Positions 10,334 to 21,445 are shown, counted from the first letter of the stretch. The stretch: 64,000 nt of DNA from Limnephilus marmoratus (GCA_917880885.1 OU862917.1:51382727-51446726), one strand, 5' to 3'. Notes: generated by a model not told the origin, from the letters alone. Numbers and translations are program-made.

Positions 10334-11395
10334 CAGAGGCGGCCCGTGACAAAATTTGCCGGCAGTGCATTTCACAAAAAATGGTAACATTAATACGGGA
10401 AAATATAATTAATTGATTCACAGATTCGCGAAAACCAACATCAAGTTGTAATCGTATACCTATCAACTCGATCCAACAAACTAAATTGCAATACTACATG
10501 TATATGTACTGGGAGTATGAATGTTCATTAACTTTTCGGTAAAATAAAGGGTATCGTTTACACAACTTTCACTTCACAATTTATCATCAACCACAAAAAA
10601 AATAATGTGTTCAAGCGATCACATTCACAAAGCCAAGATGCTTTCGAATATTTTTAATACTTCGTTTTAAAAACTCTATTCATAGTTTTTCCCTTAACCT
10701 TACTTGTAGGTATTATATTTAGCAAAGGTTTTGGAGAGCCATTATTTTTCAAAAACAATTTATTCTCAAATGAAATTCGGTTGCTTTTGAAAAAATCGAC
10801 GTTAATCGCAATGTTTTCATTACCACTCATTTTTAAATAAGTTTTTTACAGTGCAAAACTAGCGAAAACCATTAAAAATGTGTCAGTAATGATCAGTGAT
10901 CTGCCAAATGCTTGTGCGATGGTAGAGATAATACATAACATTGTCAATTAGTTGAAAATTCGTTATTCCTAACTAACTCATTCCAAACGTTCGGTAACAT
11001 ATAACGCATGTTAAAGGTTTTGTCATAAACCAGGGTGCTTCTGCGCATGTGCGCCGCTAGTGCACGAGCGTGTCATATATCTTCCCTTATGTCTCGCCCA
11101 TTTCACGGTTCCAGCCTCTGTAGACTGTCCCAGTAGGAATATCACTTCATGTGACGTCACGTCTCGGCACAACGGAAGATGCACGCATTGCTTTTTCGTA
11201 TGCGCCGATGCGAGTTTAGTACGGAGTCTAATACGAAAGTTAATTGGTAAGGATATTATAACGAATTGGCGGGAATTCTTCGTGAATGAATGTTACAAAT
11301 TTACACTTTTACACGTTTGTTGGTGTTTGTACGAATTTACACGTTTGACGTTGGCAGTGCATTGCACAAATGCACCAAGGCAGGAGCCGCCACTG
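10334..11395 (-). mobile_element. Non-autonomous hAT element, copy 1, perfect 8-bp duplication
   Basis: The left end is CAGAGGCGGCCCGTGAC and the right end reads GGAGCCGCCACTG, imperfect inverted repeats of a hAT type. CTGATAAT occurs immediately outside both ends (10326-10333 and 11396-11403), the 8-bp duplication expected of hAT elements. A sister copy sits at 34366-35320. Only the N-terminal end of the transposase remains, on the minus strand. Confidence 0.92.
10654..10830 (-). pseudogene. hAT transposase N-terminal stub
   Basis: ATG at 10830 gives 58 codons starting MSGNENIAINVDFFKSNRIS and ending in a stop at 10654. The hAT sister copy at 34366-35320 has the same start context (minus-strand ATG near 34788, MSVTENIAINVD) but then loses this part and keeps the C-terminal dimerisation end instead. 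So this is the amino-terminal remnant of the family's transposase. No DDE residues are present. Confidence 0.6.
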
Positions 11396-11629
11396 CTGAT
11401 AATGAATAAATAAAAAGCCTTTTATTTTTTGCAAATAGGTATGTTAAAAAGTAAGAAAAAGTATAATTAACGCTATTTACGAAAAAAAGTAATTCATAAG
11501 CAAGAACCTCTCTCTCAGGCGAAGGTGAAGACCTCCTCTTAAAAATTCCATTTATCTCTTGTTTTGTTCGTAGGGTTAAGTATTTCTTGTATTTGTGTCA
11601 CTGCTCGTTTTTTTAGGATGTTTAGAAAT

Positions 11630-12240
11630 TCTTCTTCAGAGGGTTTTGGTCTTGATGTTCCATGAATGAAGCTATGAACGCGCTTCGTAAAATCCAGAAC
11701 GAACTCGACGCACGAAAAAGTAGCAGAAACAGTAACACAAAATATAAACAGCATGATGGATAAAAAGTTTAAAATTTGGGATAAAAAACACGAAAACTTC
11801 ACAGAACAGTTGGAAAATCAATAAAAACGAATTTATTTCCTGGAAAAACAGGCACGAAAAAATAATATCGTATTTTTCGGCATTGAGGAAACCGAATCCT
11901 TATACCAAATATTGGAAAACATTATAATAATCATGTTTGTAAAGGAATATTTCTCTCTAGACCTAGATAACAGAGATATCCAAAAAGTCAAGAGAATTGG
12001 CAAAAAAGGAAAAAGGTCTCGACCAATAATTGCTACATTTACCACACTTGGCACAAAATTAAATATATTTAAACAGAGAATAGAGGCACTAAGAGAAACC
12101 ACATATTAAATAAAGGAAAACTATCCACAGCAAATACTATAGAAAATAAAAGAGCCACAAGTGCAGGTAAAACTAGAAAACACTATCTCCTAAAACACCC
12201 ACAGACGACGGATCAATAGTACAGGCCAACAAGAAAAATA
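11630..12240 (+). pseudogene. LINE ORF1-like remnant
   Basis: Plus strand: a coiled-coil-like basic block (MNEAMNALRKIQNELDARK near 11660), then after frame breaks NNIVFFGIEETESLYQILEN and NRDIQKVKRIGKKGKRSRPI near 11960, followed by TTYxIKEDYPQ-like residues. This order (coiled coil, NNIVxFGIEE, KRIGKKGxxxRPI, YxIKEDYP) is that of ORF1 or gag-like proteins of insect LINEs, as I recall them. At least three disruptions are present. Confidence 0.55.
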
Positions 12241-12627
12241 AACAACAGACACAAAAAAGAAGAACTTCTAACCTGTCTGGCGGTCTGAGCATGCTTAACT
12301 GATTAGTATATAAAAATCAAAAAAACATGCCCAGCGCTCAATGCAACAAAGCCGACAACTTGTAGCAACTACCGCCACCTGCGACACAGGTAACATGCAA
12401 AAAACAACAATTAAAACCAAACCTCATCTTCCAACCCGGCTGGTCACCGTGGAAGATCAAGACACAACTGATAAAATAACAACTGATTACTGACTGTTAT
12501 TAAACTGTTATTAGACTGACTGTTATTAAACCAGTAGAAATATTATTCATGCCGATTCTGTTATTTATCTAATATTAGATTATACCCAAGTAGACGTGCA
12601 TAATTTCTGCAACTTTGTTTATATTGA

Positions 12628-12875
12628 ATAGCTGAAGTCCCCGGCGATGCCCGGGCTTTACACAGAGTTTTTTGAAATCAAATGTAGACAGTGAATTCCT
12701 CTTATTTTGAAGTCACGTGCGCAAAATTTCATCAATTTCGGCATAAAACTGTAGATTTGCATACAAACAAATCCTCACCGCTCTCTTACCAGCCCGCTCG
12801 TCCACCACATGCAGACATTCTCCTTTATATTTCAACCAAATTATATACTTAAACCTTCCTCATGAATATGAATAT
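12628..12875 (-). mobile_element. Helitron-like fragment
   Basis: GCCCGCTCGTCCACCACATG and CAAATTATATACTTAAACCTT recur in nearly the same form at 52670-52745 inside a better preserved copy. The end region CCCCGGCGATGCCCGGG is degenerate. Confidence 0.5.
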
Positions 12876-13289
12876 GAACATAATATTAGGATGATTTATA
12901 AAGCGCCGTTTTTGTGAAAAATCATTTTAAGGGTGCTGTATAAACTTATAATATATATCTAAGATCTAGAAAACTACAAGCTAGACAAACAATTAAAAAC
13001 AACTTATGTCTAAAAATTGCATACACCGTTTCTTTGATCACCGATACGAAAATATATGAAGAATGTTTTGACAAATGAACACGATGCTGCCTAAAAATGA
13101 ATGAATACAGGAACATACTTATCTGGGAGGTCGCTTGAAATTAACAATGTTTATTGTCTATTTAAAGAAATTTAGATAGAGTTCGCACCCAGAGGACATA
13201 ATTGTGAACACATGTTATAAAAAAAAGAAAAAGTTTTATACTTTTGAATGTAGCTATAACTTTGTGGATATCCATTATAGATAAATTAA

Positions 13290-13582
13290 ACAATGTTACT
13301 TTGTTTGAACCACTTGTATATTTGAGTAAAGCCGACCGGTTTCGGAACGACCGTTCCTTCTTCAGGGCAAACGTATACTGATTTGACAGTTACAAAATAA
13401 TTACCACAGTTACTATCAGTGGCGGTTAGTGGTTACCATAATCCTTAATAATACATTGTTCCCATCCACTATTTTGTAACTGTCAAATCAGTATACGTTT
13501 GCCCTGAAGAAGGAACGGTCGTTCCAAAACCGGTCGGCTTTACTAAAATATACAAGTGGTTCAATCAAAGTAACATTGTTAA
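13290..13582. mobile_element. Foldback MITE with ~112-bp near-perfect arms
   Basis: The left arm (13290-13403) begins ACAATGTTACTTTG and holds GCCGACCGGTTTCGGAACGA. The right arm (13468-13582) is its reverse complement with few mismatches, ending AGTAACATTGTT. The loop is about 65 bp. No coding is present. Confidence 0.9.
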
Positions 13583-14107
13583 GTCGATAGAAATTGCGGC
13601 CAGGCAATAAGTTTGCCCATAATATTATATATTACTCCATATAATAACATGTAGATATTATAAAGGGTTGATGAAATAAAATGAAATATTTCCAAGGTGT
13701 TTTCGTGTGAAGTTATTTAGTTATTAAAAATAGGGAAAAAAATAATCTGGAATTTCTCCTGTAGGCATAACCAAGCAGAATTGAAACCCCCCGAATTCAG
13801 GCTGTATAAGGCTTTCGTCAGAGAATAACTAACGTGACTTGCCTTCGAATATGAGTATCCCGTAGGATGGAAATCCCCGAACAATTGAATGGAATTTTAA
13901 GAGTTTTCTCCAAGCTTCTACGGAAATAACAATGCATTGTGAAAATTTTCCTTTTCATCGACTTGATCATGCGAAGCAGTAATGAGTATTTGGCGGATCC
14001 AGTCATTTGTTGGTGATATTATAAATGATGATTTATCGGCTTCCATCACAAAACAGAATGGTGATACAAAAGAAGATTGTGAACGAATTAATAAAATAAA
14101 ATACATA

Positions 14108-14590
14108 ATTAACTAACTAACCATCACGCCGCTTCCCCGCGGGGGTAAGCAGAGAGGATAGACTAACAAGTCGGCCTTGGCACACACTCCTTGCCTCATT
14201 TACATTCATACATTATCTCATACATGATCTTCTATTATTCTGACTCTTGACATGGCCCGACTCAAGTATCTGATTCACTTGGTAGTGCCATGTCTTTCTT
14301 GGGCGTCCTGGACTTCTCTTAACATTCACATTTGCATCATATATTCTCCTTACACTCCTTTCCTCGTTCATTCACTCTACACGTCCGAACTATCTTAGCG
14401 TCCCTTACTTAAGTTTACTCATTTCGCTTACATCAACCTTGCATTCTTTGGGGATCTCAACGTTTCTCACACGATTGTTCAAGGCTTTACACACATTCGC
14501 CTCAGGGATATCATTTCTACAGCATTCAGTCTACTCTCATCCATCCTCTATCAGTTCCACGCCTTACTGTCATACGTTAGGGTAATCTAA
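14108..14590 (-). mobile_element. RTE-like LINE 3' fragment
   Basis: Minus strand, with a (GTTA)n-type tail at 14108-14122. The untranslated sequence matches 18036-18300 (CGCCG...GGGGTAAGCAGAGAGGAT...CTTGGCACACACTC...). Reverse-transcriptase C-terminal codons are badly eroded. Confidence 0.75.
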
Positions 14591-14904
14591 CCTAACCTAA
14601 CATATTATGCTTTCATCGTTTTCTGTTTATTTCAGTTACCAATATTTTAAAAGGGACCCATGTTAGTTTACTTGAGAGCCTAGCATGTTTATAGTTCTCA
14701 CAGTTATTCGAAAGTTGTAGAGTTATTTTTATGTACTTAAAAATACCATACTTTTTTTAATTTCCGGTGAATTTTTCTCCTCTGAAATCGAAACCCAATT
14801 TTGACACGTAATAAGTGCTAGCAGTGCATGTGTACGAGTGCTGTGTTCGACTCCATGCACTCTTGTTGCGATTTAATAAATTTATTTTAATGTCTCCCAA
14901 CCGC

Positions 14905-15180
14905 TTCTAGCCTCGAGCCAGTGAGACTATGGCATCCCCAAATGGGGTATGTTGTGAGGCTAAAGGTAGTGGAGAGGGGAGGGAGGTGAGGAGAGAAAGG
15001 TGGAGAAGTATCTGGCTATTCAGAACTAGTCACCAAAAATGTCTAAAACTATTTCAAGCAACGTTTCAATTCTGAATGGTAGTCTTACACCAGGACTTCC
15101 GCTCTGTAACGTGCCGCAATGTACCTTATATTATTTTTAAATGATTAAATTGTGAAATAACACAAATCAATCAAATAAAG
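14905..15180 (+). repeat. Dispersed repeat R1, copy 2
   Basis: This copy carries GAGCCAGTGAGACTATGGCATCCC, then ATTTCAAGCAACGTTTCAATTC and a 3' part with CACAAATCAATCAAATAAA that also follows copy 3 at 24700-24790. The shared AATAAA-type end suggests plus orientation. Confidence 0.8.
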
Positions 15181-15245
15181 TTTATATTTATTTCTATTTT
15201 CGCTCGCCGGGAATTGAATCCGCGACCTCCGGTAATTGTATACAT
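15181..15245 (-). repeat. tRNA-like (SINE head) fragment
   Basis: The minus strand reads GGTCGCGGATTCAATTCCCGG, a Pol III B-box-like element of a tRNA-derived repeat. No full cloverleaf can be drawn. Confidence 0.45.
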
Positions 15246-15921
15246 ACAATATACATATATATATATGTAAATGAGATACTAATAATTTATAAATAGTCTG
15301 AGTTACCGTATCTTCTTGGTGCCCAATACTCATTAAACATTGCCTGATTTGAATGTCATTAGACAAATAAATGTTGTGAAAACATCAGTCACTTTGCCAT
15401 CCACTGAATTAAATGAATATTTTTCACGGATTTCGAAACGGACAAAGGTATAAAACGAAAAAAAAAGAAATAATAAAGTTTGGATTAATTCAAATTCAAA
15501 CAAGAGATTCAAGAAACTGTACACAAACGTCTTCCGAAACTAATGTGGCCCACCAACAACCGGTCTTTTTTTATAGCTGTACGTGCAATACATTAATTTG
15601 ATTCAAACGAAAATTTTAACTGTGTAACGACGCGACGCAAGGAGAACTTGACCACAAAAAAATTCTCTCGCACGTCGTGGAAAATTTTGCATTGTTTGTA
15701 TAATATGTAGTGTTGAACGTGAATTGATTTTAAATGCATTCATTCATCATTCACAAAACTGGCCATTCTTAATTTTATTGTTTAATTGGAAATAAGCTTT
15801 ATTTACTGTTATATGTAGACGTCTTCTCATCTTGAAATATTTTTTATTTATTATTTACCCACCATTAAACATTTTGAACGTGCCGGTTTAAATTAAATTA
15901 TTTATCTTCTATCTATCTATC
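15246..15921. other. Gene-free stretch
   Basis: AT-rich sequence with short accidental open frames. No feature is recognised apart from a CTAT microsatellite at 15908-15921 that forms the LINE target. Confidence 0.6.
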
Positions 15922-17925
15922 TTTTTTTTTTTTTTTTTTTTACATTTACTCCACACAGGAGGCCCTGAGGAAAATAATTTCCCTCAGGGCCTATGTCATT
16001 TGGGATGCTGTGTGGAGAGTCTTTTTGAGGAGAGGAAGGAATGAACATTGGTCTTGAAGAGACCCATGTTGTAGGAAGGAGGAAACTCAGAGGCCGGCAA
16101 ATCATTCCACAGCCGAGCTGTTGAACACAAGAACGAGTCGAAGAAACGACCCGTTCTCATGTGACAAATGTCAACCGTGTACAAATGTTGGGCACGCGTT
16201 TGGCGTGTTTCCCGACTATGCACCGGTGCCGAAGGGATCAATGATGCTAGTTCTTCAGAGCATCTTCCATTGTAATACCGGTAGAACAAGGATAGCATTC
16301 CCACCCGACGCCTGTGCTCTAAAGATTGCAATCCGTCTGTTAAGATGGGAGAATCTATCAAACGGACCGCCCGTTTCTGCACAGAGTCGAGGGTATTTTT
16401 CAGGTATTTTGGAGGTCCAGACCAGAGATGGCTGCCAAATTCAACCGTGGGGCGTACTTGTGATTTGTACAAGGTTAGCAGTTGTGTACTATTAAAGTAT
16501 CTGCGGGCCTTGTACAGTACGCCCAGTTTTTGGGAGGCTAACTTTACTCTGGCTTCGATGGAGCCCCCATACCTGAGCTGGTCACTTAGGGTTACACCAA
16601 GCATATCAATGGAGGGCCTGTTCGGAAGATTGCTTCCGTTGAAAGAGACTAGATTTTCATTTCGATCCCTTTTAGACGTAATCAGACAAGATTGGGTCTT
16701 TGAAACATTAAATTCAACGAGATTATTTTTACCCCAAGAGAAAACACTCTCGAGGTAACCGTCCATTCTTTGCTTCAAAGCCCTACGAGCTGTTGGAGTT
16801 TGTGAGCCCTTTGGGGGCTTGTCAAACAAAAAGCTATCATGAACTGTACTGTCATCCGCGTAACAGTGAATTGGTGCACATGACAAAAGGTCGTTGATGT
16901 GCAACAAAAACAAAGTCGGAGACAGAACCGATCCCTGCGGGACGCCAGCATTTATCGAGTGTGAGGAAGAAGTGAAACCATCGACTACCGTCTGAATCGA
17001 CCTCTCCCTCAAGAAGTCGGCAATCCACATACACAAGGATGCGGGAAGTCCGTAAGAATGCAGTTTGTTGACAAGTCCTCGGTGCCAAACCCGGTCAAAG
17101 GCCTTGGAGATGTCCAGTGCAACCGTTTGGGTCTCACCGAAACATTCCAGGCATCGCCCCCAAACATGCGTCACATACGCGAGAAGATCACCGCACGAGC
17201 GGTTCCGCCGGAATCCGTATTGACGGTCGTTAATAATTTTGTTCTTCTCGAGGTATGTGAGCAGTTTGTCGTTGATCACACGTTCCATCACCTTAGACAG
17301 AACTGATGTGATCGCTATGGGGCGGTAGTTGGCCGGGTTGGAGCGGTCACCCTTCTTTAGGATGGATGGATGGATAACCGCTTTTTTCCAACCAGAGGGC
17401 ACAGAGCCAGTCTTCAGGGACAATTTAAAAAGCTTCGTCAAAATTGGAGCTATTTCTGCAGCGCACCTCTGCAGTACCAGGGCAGGTATTCCGTCAGGCC
17501 CACTAGCTTTATTAACATCAAGCCCTCGTAAAACATGGAGTACTTCCCGATGCCGAATCCTCAGCTTTTTCATACGAAAACCGCAGTGAGGAACCGACGT
17601 CGGGACAGCACCTTGGTCATCGAGGGTTGAGTTATCCGCAAACATTTTACCTAATAAGTTTGCCTTTTCGGTGGCGGTGTTTGCTAGTGAGCCGTCAGGT
17701 CTGGTGAGAGGTGGCAAACTGGATTTGCAGAAATTGCGACCTATTGAGCTCGCAAGCGACCAGAATTGCCTGCTGCCATGCGGGCATGCAGCCAGCTTTC
17801 TGCTGATCTGCAGGTCGTGCTCCAATTTCGACCTATTTATGATTCTCTTGGTTTCCTTTGCCATTTTGTTGTAAGCTGTTCTGTCTTCGGATGTTCTAGA
17901 TGTGTTGTAGGCTCGGTAAGCTTCT
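15922..17925 (-). mobile_element. 5'-truncated LINE (family L-A), nearly intact reverse-transcriptase region
   Basis: Minus strand. The poly(A) tail is seen as an 18-T run at 15923-15940, next to (CTAT)n target sequence, and similar TTCTATCTTCTATC sequence lies at the other end near 17925-17940, consistent with target-primed insertion. The 3' UTR at 15949-16017 can fold into a double stem (see findings). Further copies of the family: 1-75, 20150-20573, 49300-49912. Confidence 0.9.
15996..17864 (-). CDS. LINE ORF2 fragment: reverse transcriptase, 622 codons
   Basis: This is the C-terminal two thirds of a non-LTR retrotransposon ORF2, which copies the element's RNA onto nicked chromosomal DNA. 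In order: GLDVNKASGPDGIPALVLQ (RT motif 1-2 region), PANYRPIAITSVLSKVMER, LDISKAFDRVWHRGL (motif A), AGVPQGSVLSPTLF (motif B), HCYADDSTVH (catalytic YADD) and a C-terminal cysteine-poor tail ending near the 3' UTR. The apurinic endonuclease that normally precedes RT is absent because the copy is 5' truncated, so the ATG at 17864 is simply the first in-frame Met and not a biological start. The frame is free of stops over 622 codons, which suggests a fairly recent insertion. The motif style suggests the jockey/CR1 group; the family name is not assigned. Confidence 0.9.
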   Translation of the reverse strand: MAKETKRIINRSKLEHDLQISRKLAACPHGSRQFWSLASSIGRNFCKSSLPPLTRPDGSLANTATEKANLLGKMFADNSTLDDQGAVPTSVPHCGFRMKKLRIRHREVLHVLRGLDVNKASGPDGIPALVLQRCAAEIAPILTKLFKLSLKTGSVPSGWKKAVIHPSILKKGDRSNPANYRPIAITSVLSKVMERVINDKLLTYLEKNKIINDRQYGFRRNRSCGDLLAYVTHVWGRCLECFGETQTVALDISKAFDRVWHRGLVNKLHSYGLPASLCMWIADFLRERSIQTVVDGFTSSSHSINAGVPQGSVLSPTLFLLHINDLLSCAPIHCYADDSTVHDSFLFDKPPKGSQTPTARRALKQRMDGYLESVFSWGKNNLVEFNVSKTQSCLITSKRDRNENLVSFNGSNLPNRPSIDMLGVTLSDQLRYGGSIEARVKLASQKLGVLYKARRYFNSTQLLTLYKSQVRPTVEFGSHLWSGPPKYLKNTLDSVQKRAVRLIDSPILTDGLQSLEHRRRVGMLSLFYRYYNGRCSEELASLIPSAPVHSRETRQTRAQHLYTVDICHMRTGRFFDSFLCSTARLWNDLPASEFPPSYNMGLFKTNVHSFLSSKRLSTQHPK

Positions 17926-17954
17926 ATCTTCTATCTTCTTCTAAGCCTCTATCT

Positions 17955-19013
17955 TCTATATATAAATAAAAATGAATCGACTAAATGTAGGTATGTACGC
18001 GCATAACTTCCGAACCACTGCACTAAATTGGTTAACTAACTAACCATCACGCCGTTTCTGCGCAGGGGTAGGCAGAGAGGACGGACCGCCAAACAGCTCG
18101 GTCTTGGCACACACTCTTTGCCTCACTCACATTCATACATCGTCTTATACTATATATATATTCATACATTCTCTTCTATTATTCTGACTCACGTATCTGA
18201 TTCACTTGATCGTGCCATATCTTCCTCGGGCGTCCCCGACTTCTTCTACCATTCATACACTACTTTCTTCGTTCATTCGCTCTACATGCCCAAACCATCT
18301 GAGGGTCCCTTTCTTAATCTTACTCATTATGCTTACATCAGCCTTACATTCTTTGTGGATATCCACATTTCTCACACGATCATACACTGTTTGACAATAC
18401 ATACGTCTCAGGGATCTCATTTCAACAGCATTCAGTTTACTTTCATCCTTCCTCTGCCAGTTCCATGCCTCAATGCCATACATCAGGGTAGGTACCAGGA
18501 CTCCATTGTGGACTGCTAGCTTCGCTTCTTTTAACAGTTTTTTATTAGCGCCAACGGCATTCAGTTCACCATTAATGGAGTTACCTGCATTCACCCTTCT
18601 TTCAATATCTCTATCAGCCTTCCCATCTCTCGTAACCAAATTGGTTAATTCTTTTTTTGGTGTTCGTTATTGTCAGGACAAAATATGTATAAAAGAAGCG
18701 GTGAGCTCTGGCATAATGAAATTTGTATAAAAAATTGCAATAGGTGGCACTCAAGCTGTTTGAAAACTGACTGAATGTATGAAATGCGGGAGGGGGGCGG
18801 GGAACTCGAGAGGGGGGTTCGTGGGGCGGGGGAAGCGGGAGAGGGGAGTGGGGAGATGAACGGCGGGGAAGGCGGAGTGGGAACGCCTGAGGGGAAGGGG
18901 ATGCGCGAGAGGAAGGGGAGGCGGAAGGGGATCGGGACGAATGGGAAAGGACAAGCAGGGAGAAACAATTTCTTTATTAAGTGGCATAGCAACGCATGCC
19001 GGGAACTCGCTGG
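17955..19013 (+). mobile_element. Helitron-like element split by an RTE-like LINE
   Basis: The left end, TCTATATATAAATAAAAATGAATCG, is of the type seen at 48427 and 58516. After the LINE insertion it resumes with AATTCTTTTTTTGGTG, a G-rich purine block (18785-18960) and GGGAGAAACAATTTCTTTATT, also found at 59210. The expected CTAG end has mutated (GGGAACTCGCTGG near 19013). Confidence 0.7.
18036..18637 (-). mobile_element. RTE-like LINE 3' fragment with 11-bp target duplication
   Basis: Minus strand codes for a typical RT C-terminus (LAVHNGVLVPTLMYGIEAW, MRSLRRMYCQTVYDRVRNVD, TLRWFGHVERM), open from 18639 to 18253 but 5' truncated. AAATTGGTTAA is present at both flanks (18025-18035 and 18638-18648), a clean duplication. 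It inserted into a Helitron-like element. The same family occurs at 14108, 48000, 59575 and 35321-35400. Confidence 0.9.
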
Positions 19014-19487
19014 TATTATATAAATATATATTTTCATTGTTGCAATATTGTAATATTGAAATGTCGTAGTATTTATTGTTTTTGTTATCTGCACAACTTC
19101 ATGTCTTTCTCAACTACTGTTTTCTATTTGTTGTTGTTGACAAGCTCACTAGAGCAGTATTTTTCATGCATAAATAGTTATACCTGACACTGTGTTATAT
19201 TATGTAAAAGTCAAAAGGTGTTAATATTATAAATGAATAAATATGTGAGTTGAACTCGCGAATGTAGATGCGGTATCCATTTATACATCACTAACAGACC
19301 CGGCCACAGGTTGCTGTGGCTAATGAAACACAACGCCATTACCCAAGCTTTATAAAATTCACACCAGCCGCTTGCCAGCTGCCCGCTGCCTGACATCATT
19401 TTATACTACGTAATGATGATTTCCATGGATAAGTTTAATTACAGTAAGTAAAGAATTTGCCATCACACTGAAAAGGTATATTAAAAG
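19014..19487. other. Gene-free stretch with degenerate repeat ends
   Basis: Holds a LINE-type 3' tail (ATGTAAAAGTCAAAAGGTGTTAAT near 19200-19235) and a decayed Helitron-like end in reverse (AACAGACCCGGCCACAGG near 19290). No coding. Confidence 0.5.
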
Positions 19488-19917
19488 GAGGCGTCTACTA
19501 ATATCTACAGGAATTCCAAAAACTGAAAAAATCGAACTAATATCTATGAGAAACAAAGTGTTGACGAATATCTACAGCTCAAACTGTTGACTAATATCTA
19601 TGAGAACCAAAGTGTTGACGAATATCTACAGAACTAGCAGAGGTTGGATTTGCAATTATGTATAGCATATTGGATTAACGTAATATTGCGTATGCAGTTT
19701 AAAAAACTTAATTAATGTAAGTATGTATGTAAAAATCCCTGATATCGGACTATTGGACACATTTAGCTGATTAGTCCAACCTACGCTCTGTAGATATTAG
19801 TTCAACCTACGCTCTGTAGATATTAGTCAACACTCTGAAGTTCGTAGATATTAGTTCAACATATGAGCTGTAGATATTCGTCCGACATACAGGCTGTAGA
19901 TATTAGTAACTGGAGTC
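19488..19917. repeat. Inverted clusters of an ~16-bp iteron
   Basis: Left cluster (19490-19635): five copies of a motif close to GACTAATATCTACAG. Right cluster (19785-19915): six copies of the reverse complement, CTGTAGATATTAGTTCAAC. About 150 bp lie between. The layout resembles a small DNA element with iterated subterminal binding sites; family unknown. Confidence 0.8.
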
Positions 19918-20149
19918 TATTAAAATACTTCTTCTTTATCTAGATGGAGATCACGAGCCTCTCATTAAGAGTTCAAAATCTCATTAGCTACCGTCCTATT
20001 TCGTGAAATATATTATTGTTCCGTCCTACTTCCAAATGAGCGTTGTGTTTTTTTTTGGTTCCATGCTTCAATCAGCAATCAATTCTAATTAATTTACATA
20101 ATGAACGCGAAAAATATTCCTTAACCCTTGAAACATTCTAGGCGTTGGG

Positions 20150-20573
20150 TAATTTTTTTTTACATTAACTCCACACAGGAGGCCCTGAAAAAAATAATTT
20201 CCCTCTGGGCCTATGTCATCTTTGAAGATGCTGTGTGGAGGGTCTTTTTGAGGAAAGGAAGGAGTGAACATGGGTCTTGAAGAGACCCGTGTTGTAGGAG
20301 GGAGAAAACACAGAGGCCGGCAAATCGTTCCACAGCCGAGCCGTTGAACTCAAGAACGAGTCATAGAAACGACCCGTCCTCATGTGACTAATGTCAACCG
20401 TGTACAAATGTTGGGCGCGTGTTTGGCGTCTTTCCCGACTATGCACTGGTGCCGAGGGGATCAATGACGCTAGTTCCTCGGAGCATCTTCCATTGTAATA
20501 CCGGTAGAACAAGGACAGCATTACCACCTGACGCCTATGCTGTAAAGATTGCAGTCTATTACTAATTACTGTT
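20150..20573 (-). mobile_element. LINE L-A 3' fragment
   Basis: Minus strand. It matches the C-terminal coding end and 3' UTR of the element at 15922-17925 (SLQHRRQVVMLSLFYRYYNGRC; ARLWNDLPASVF), 5' truncated to about 420 bp. T-run tail at 20153-20160. Confidence 0.9.
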
Positions 20574-20599
20574 TTTGCTACAAACATTGCCCTGTTTTT

Positions 20600-21165
20600 G
20601 AATTGAAAACTTTTTTAGCACCGTTGTGATGTGAAACTCGATGAAACGAAAAATAGCGACACTAAAAAGAGACAAACGCATACATCGATTTAGGATTAGG
20701 ATTAGGATTTAACCTGCGAGATAATGAGATAGTAAAATCAGCTTCGTAGCCTACTGGTCTCCTCTTTGTGCGGTGCTTCGTAACCTCCCCAATCTTGTCT
20801 ACATTAGGTTTTTGAAGGTTTCACTTCTACCGTGTGTGAATTGCACACTCTGATTTATTAAGTGAAAACTTCTTTAGCACCGTTGAGATTTAAAACTCGA
20901 TGAAACGGAAACGAGCGACACTAAAAAGAGACAAACACATACATCAACAGGATTAAGCCTGCGAGAGAATGAAATAGACTAATCGATGTCCTCTTTGTGC
21001 GGTGCTTCGTAGAATAAAACTAAAATAATGTTCAAACTTGGTAACAATATTATAATAAATAAACCCTACAATTATTCTAATCCTGATCTCCGCCTTCGTC
21101 TCTTTCTCTCGAAGTTTAGTTTTCTGAAGGTTTCGCTTCTACCGCGTGTGAACTGCACATGTTTT
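20600..21165 (+). repeat. Tandem pair of dispersed repeat R2
   Basis: Two related units (about 20600-20860 and 20863-21165) each contain AACTTCTTTAGCACCGTTG, CACTAAAAAGAGACAAAC, TGCGAGA, CCTCTTTGTGCGGTGCTTCG and GAAGGTTTCACTTCTACCG. A third, partial copy is at 23848-24000. The first unit carries TTAGGATTAGGATTAGGATT at 20691, which is telomere-like but not the TTAGG pentamer. Confidence 0.8.
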
Positions 21166-21219
21166 TTTAAAAATTTATTTACTGTTTAAGGACATTGACT
21201 TTGCCAATATTTAAGAAAT

Positions 21220-21445
21220 CTATAATATAAAAATGGTTCGCTAAATTTGTTGGTAAGCGCAAATCTCGGGAGCGGCTGAACCGACTTCGCTAATTCTTTT
21301 TTTAGAATATTCCTTGAAGTTCGAGGATGGTTCTTACGGAGAGAAAAATTAAGAAAATTGCTTGGTGAACTTTTAGATTTCAATATAAAGCGTACTAATT
21401 TCACTTAGATCATATTTCTAACCATTTTTTTACAATAACTCCACA
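21220..21445 (+). mobile_element. Helitron-like 5' fragment followed by a LINE L-A tail
   Basis: TCTATAATATAAAAATGGTTCG at 21219 and GAATATTCCTTGAAGTTCGAGG match the first 150 bp of the elements at 48427 and 58516. From 21428 a short LINE L-A 3' end (AACTCCACACAGGA) follows. Confidence 0.7.

Noticed and set aside
11060..11413. 117-codon plus-strand frame
   Set aside because: It lies across the right terminus of the hAT element and is antisense to family sequence; no domain.
18645..19094. Proline-rich minus-strand frame of 149 codons
   Set aside because: Complement of the G-rich purine block of a Helitron-like element; the same artefact recurs at 58852-59214.
20691..20712. Telomeric TTAGG array
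   Set aside because: The unit is TTAGGA with only three copies inside dispersed repeat R2; not a telomere tract.
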